Shown: one piece after another, positions 62,149-64,000 of the stretch
Layout: each line of letters opens with the position of its first letter
How positions within the stretch are numbered: the first letter of the stretch is position 1
From: Flavobacterium franklandianum
GTDB taxonomy: Bacteria; Bacteroidota; Bacteroidia; Flavobacteriales; Flavobacteriaceae
Length of the DNA: 64,000 bases
Reading direction: 5' to 3'
Assembly: GCF_007097365.1 (NCBI RefSeq)
Contig: NZ_VJZR01000002.1
Span: 205,464 to 269,463, forward strand
Translations under genes and position numbers: made by a program
Notes under the pieces: generated by a model
What the model was told of the DNA's origin: nothing
Databases searched by the model: none
What the model saw: only the letters and a program-made list of their open reading frames with translations

Positions 62149-62179
62149 AAAAAGATTAATTAATGAAACACTCAGTATT

Positions 62180-62986
62180 ATGAAAAAAATTAAATTGATA
62201 GTTTTTATGTTTTTAGCAATCACTGTAAATTCCTGTGACAATATGGGAGAAGACTTAGGGGATTACCAAACAGAAAGTGGCAGCGGGACAGGGGCAGGAA
62301 CTGGAACAACTGGAACTGGATCAAGCGGTGGTATATATAATGGTAGTAAGCCTACTGGCAACTATTGGAGTAGAAATGATGGTGCTGGAATAGCATATCT
62401 GTCATTGTCGGGCTCTACTGCTAAAGCTTGCTCCGGGGGTAAAGAAACAATTGGAACTTTTAATTCTTCTAAACCTTCTATGACTTTTACTATCGGGACA
62501 GATGTCATTGAATTTCCGTTGTTATTTATAAATGGAAAGTTAATTGTAGGAGTTCCAAACCAAGCTGTGACCACAAATAACCCAACCCAATATGTTGCAT
62601 CGTCAAATTACCCTTGTGTTACTGGAGGAATTACTGGTGGCGTGCGTCCTAAAGGACAATTCAAAATAATTATCAATAAGCCTACAGGGAACTGTAGCAG
62701 CTCAAATACTAATTTATACCGTTCAGCGTGGGCGGCTGGAACTGTTGTAACTAGTAGTTTCAACTCAGATGGAATTCAATCTGGTTCCATCAGGGTAATT
62801 AATCAGGGGCCTGGTCCATTATTTATAAATCCTGAAACTAGTTGGACTTATTTATCTTTAAGTGGCCAAAGCAAATTAAACTGGGAATTCTTCCCAGATG
62901 CATCTCAATGGCCATCTAGTTGTTCTCAAATTGGCGAATCATTTATTGATTTTGAAGGTCAGATAAAAACTATTATTATTTGGTAA
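62180..62986 (+). CDS. Lipoprotein of unknown function with Gly/Thr linker
   Basis: The 268-residue protein has a signal peptide and lipobox (AITVNSC, Cys near residue 19). A Gly/Thr/Ser linker (GSGTGAGTGTTGTGSSGG, about 34-51) follows. The remainder is mainly beta, rich in Ser, Gly and Asn, with several cysteines (KACSGGK, YPCVTGG, GNCSSS, SSCSQIG). Two halves each show a TYLSLSG or AYLSLSGS segment, suggesting an internal duplication. No known domain was recognised. It is preceded by the solo HTH gene and followed by the ELWxxDGT gene. Confidence 0.75.
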   Translation: MKKIKLIVFMFLAITVNSCDNMGEDLGDYQTESGSGTGAGTGTTGTGSSGGIYNGSKPTGNYWSRNDGAGIAYLSLSGSTAKACSGGKETIGTFNSSKPSMTFTIGTDVIEFPLLFINGKLIVGVPNQAVTTNNPTQYVASSNYPCVTGGITGGVRPKGQFKIIINKPTGNCSSSNTNLYRSAWAAGTVVTSSFNSDGIQSGSIRVINQGPGPLFINPETSWTYLSLSGQSKLNWEFFPDASQWPSSCSQIGESFIDFEGQIKTIIIW

Positions 62987-63102
62987 GTCCATTTATTTTA
63001 ACATCAAAATTTAGTAAAACAAACGGTAAGCTCAGGAACAACTAAAAACGAGGAGCACTCTGAAAAGCCTCGTAAGTAAGAAAATTAAAAACAACGTAAA
63101 TT

Positions 63103-64000
63103 ATGAAATTAATAAAGAAATTGCTATTTTTAAAACTTGTAAATAGAAAAAAATCATTATTATTGATTTTCTTCTTTTTTGGAATTTTTTCAATTCAATC
63201 TCAAGTTCCAGAATTTGTAAAAAATGTTTCAGGTATACTTTTAGCGATTTTACCGAATATAATAACAAAAGTTATTTTATTTCCAACGATAAGGATTTAT
63301 GGGTTACCAACGGGAGTACAGCCAATACTGAATTTATTGCAACACTAACCACAGGTTTTTCATACATAAAAAGTGTGCATCTAGGAAAAATGTTTATTGA
63401 AACATCTGCAGGAGAACTTTGGATTTCTGATGGCACAACAACTGGTACTAAAGTTTTAAAAACGGGATTCAAAGACATTTATAATGATTTTGTTAAAGTT
63501 GATAACTTATTGTTTTTTAAAGCGGCCATAAAATCTGTTACAAATACTAATGCAACAAATATCGAATGGTGGGTTACCGATGGTACTGCACTAGGTACTA
63601 AAATGATAAAAGACATCAATCCTGGAGATTTTGGTCAAGATTCACCCACAAATTATATGGTTTATCGGAATAAACTTTACTTTTTTGGATATAGTGAAAG
63701 CGGAGGAAGAGATTTTTGGGTTACAGATGGGACTGATCTAGGCACTTACATCCTAGCCGAATCGGATTATCTTGGAACTATTCTATTGGACTATGATTTA
63801 ATAATTTATAAAGATAAAATCTATTTTACCTTTCATAATCGGGCATTAGGTATAGAACTTTGGGAATCTGATGGGACAGCATCAGGTACTAAATTATTTA
63901 AAGATTGTAATCCAGGAAGAGATTCCTTTAATTTAGGATTGTCAGGTTGGCCAAGTTCTTTTGTGATAATCAACAATAAGTTATTGTTCTTCGCATACAA
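63103..64000 (+). pseudogene. ELWxxDGT-repeat surface protein, frameshifted and running off the window
   Basis: The ATG at 63103 starts a signal-peptide-like segment (LLLIFFFFGIFSIQSQVPEF). That frame ends at a stop at 63346-63348. From about 63243, a second frame continues without stop to the window end as SDFTEYNNKSYFISNDKDLW and so on, and holds five LWxxDGT-type repeats (LWVTNGS, ELWISDGT, WWVTDGT, DFWVTDGT, ELWESDGT). The two parts join if one T is restored in the run at 63239-63242 (GILFSDFTEY). ELWxxDGT repeats form beta-propeller-like secreted proteins in flavobacteria. The C-terminus, where a type IX sorting domain might be, is outside the window. Confidence 0.8.

Overview
The window is a stretch of chromosome from a low-GC member of the Bacteroidota, most probably Flavobacterium or a close relative. 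The evidence is the gldK-gldL-gldM-gldN block (gliding motility and type IX secretion core), many promoters with the Bacteroidota -7 box TAnnTTTG, few Shine-Dalgarno sequences, secreted LRR and ELWxxDGT-repeat proteins, and a NagB-LmbE fusion. There is no rRNA, CRISPR array, prophage or intact insertion sequence. Two tRNA genes are present: initiator tRNA-fMet and tRNA-Val(TAC).

Layout. 1-7.9 kb: a partial CoA-transferase-type gene, an LRR protein, a TetR - ABC exporter - HlyD - TolC export operon, then map and a methyltransferase. 8-12.1 kb: a metallo-beta-lactamase-fold gene remnant, a likely metal-handling operon (HYC_CC_PP protein, TonB-dependent receptor, HMA-domain protein) and a DedA protein. 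12.2-19.6 kb, minus strand: groES-groEL; a sigma-54-type activator, lptE, TPR protein and secG; a GxxExxY gene framed by a perfect 22-bp inverted repeat; miaB. 19.7-25.3 kb: a DUF4143 ATPase behind three direct repeats spaced exactly 33 bp, then a GH20 hexosaminidase and the NagB-LmbE fusion for amino-sugar use. 25.5-30.1 kb: a LytS/LytTR two-component pair and topA. 30.2-36.3 kb: an arginase-fold protein without its metal ligands, then gldKLMN. 36.3-44.4 kb: mixed housekeeping and membrane genes and a second LRR protein. 44.6-49.9 kb: tRNA-fMet, transketolase, tRNA-Val, folC, exbB-exbD. 50.0-50.3 kb: a composite palindromic repeat block. 50.4-58.5 kb: tonB, anmK, an acyl-CoA dehydrogenase, a Crp/Fnr regulator and a compact YHS-DoxX-DinB-NRDE-ATP-grasp-LysE run. 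58.5-64 kb: a decayed GNAT gene, a NarL-type two-component system divergent from a solo LuxR-type HTH protein, a lipoprotein, and a frameshifted ELWxxDGT-repeat gene that runs off the window.

Most of the window is ordinary core genome. The less ordinary material is mainly non-coding or architectural: heptad/octad repeat arrays that touch start or stop codons, the IR-bounded GxxExxY cassette and a related solitary palindrome, the 33-bp-phased repeats at the DUF4143 promoter, the 118-bp duplicated palindrome block between exbD and tonB, and paired TACC-N8-GGTA palindromes between two divergent LuxR-type regulators. No clear new multi-gene system was found; the repeat and cassette structures are the best leads.
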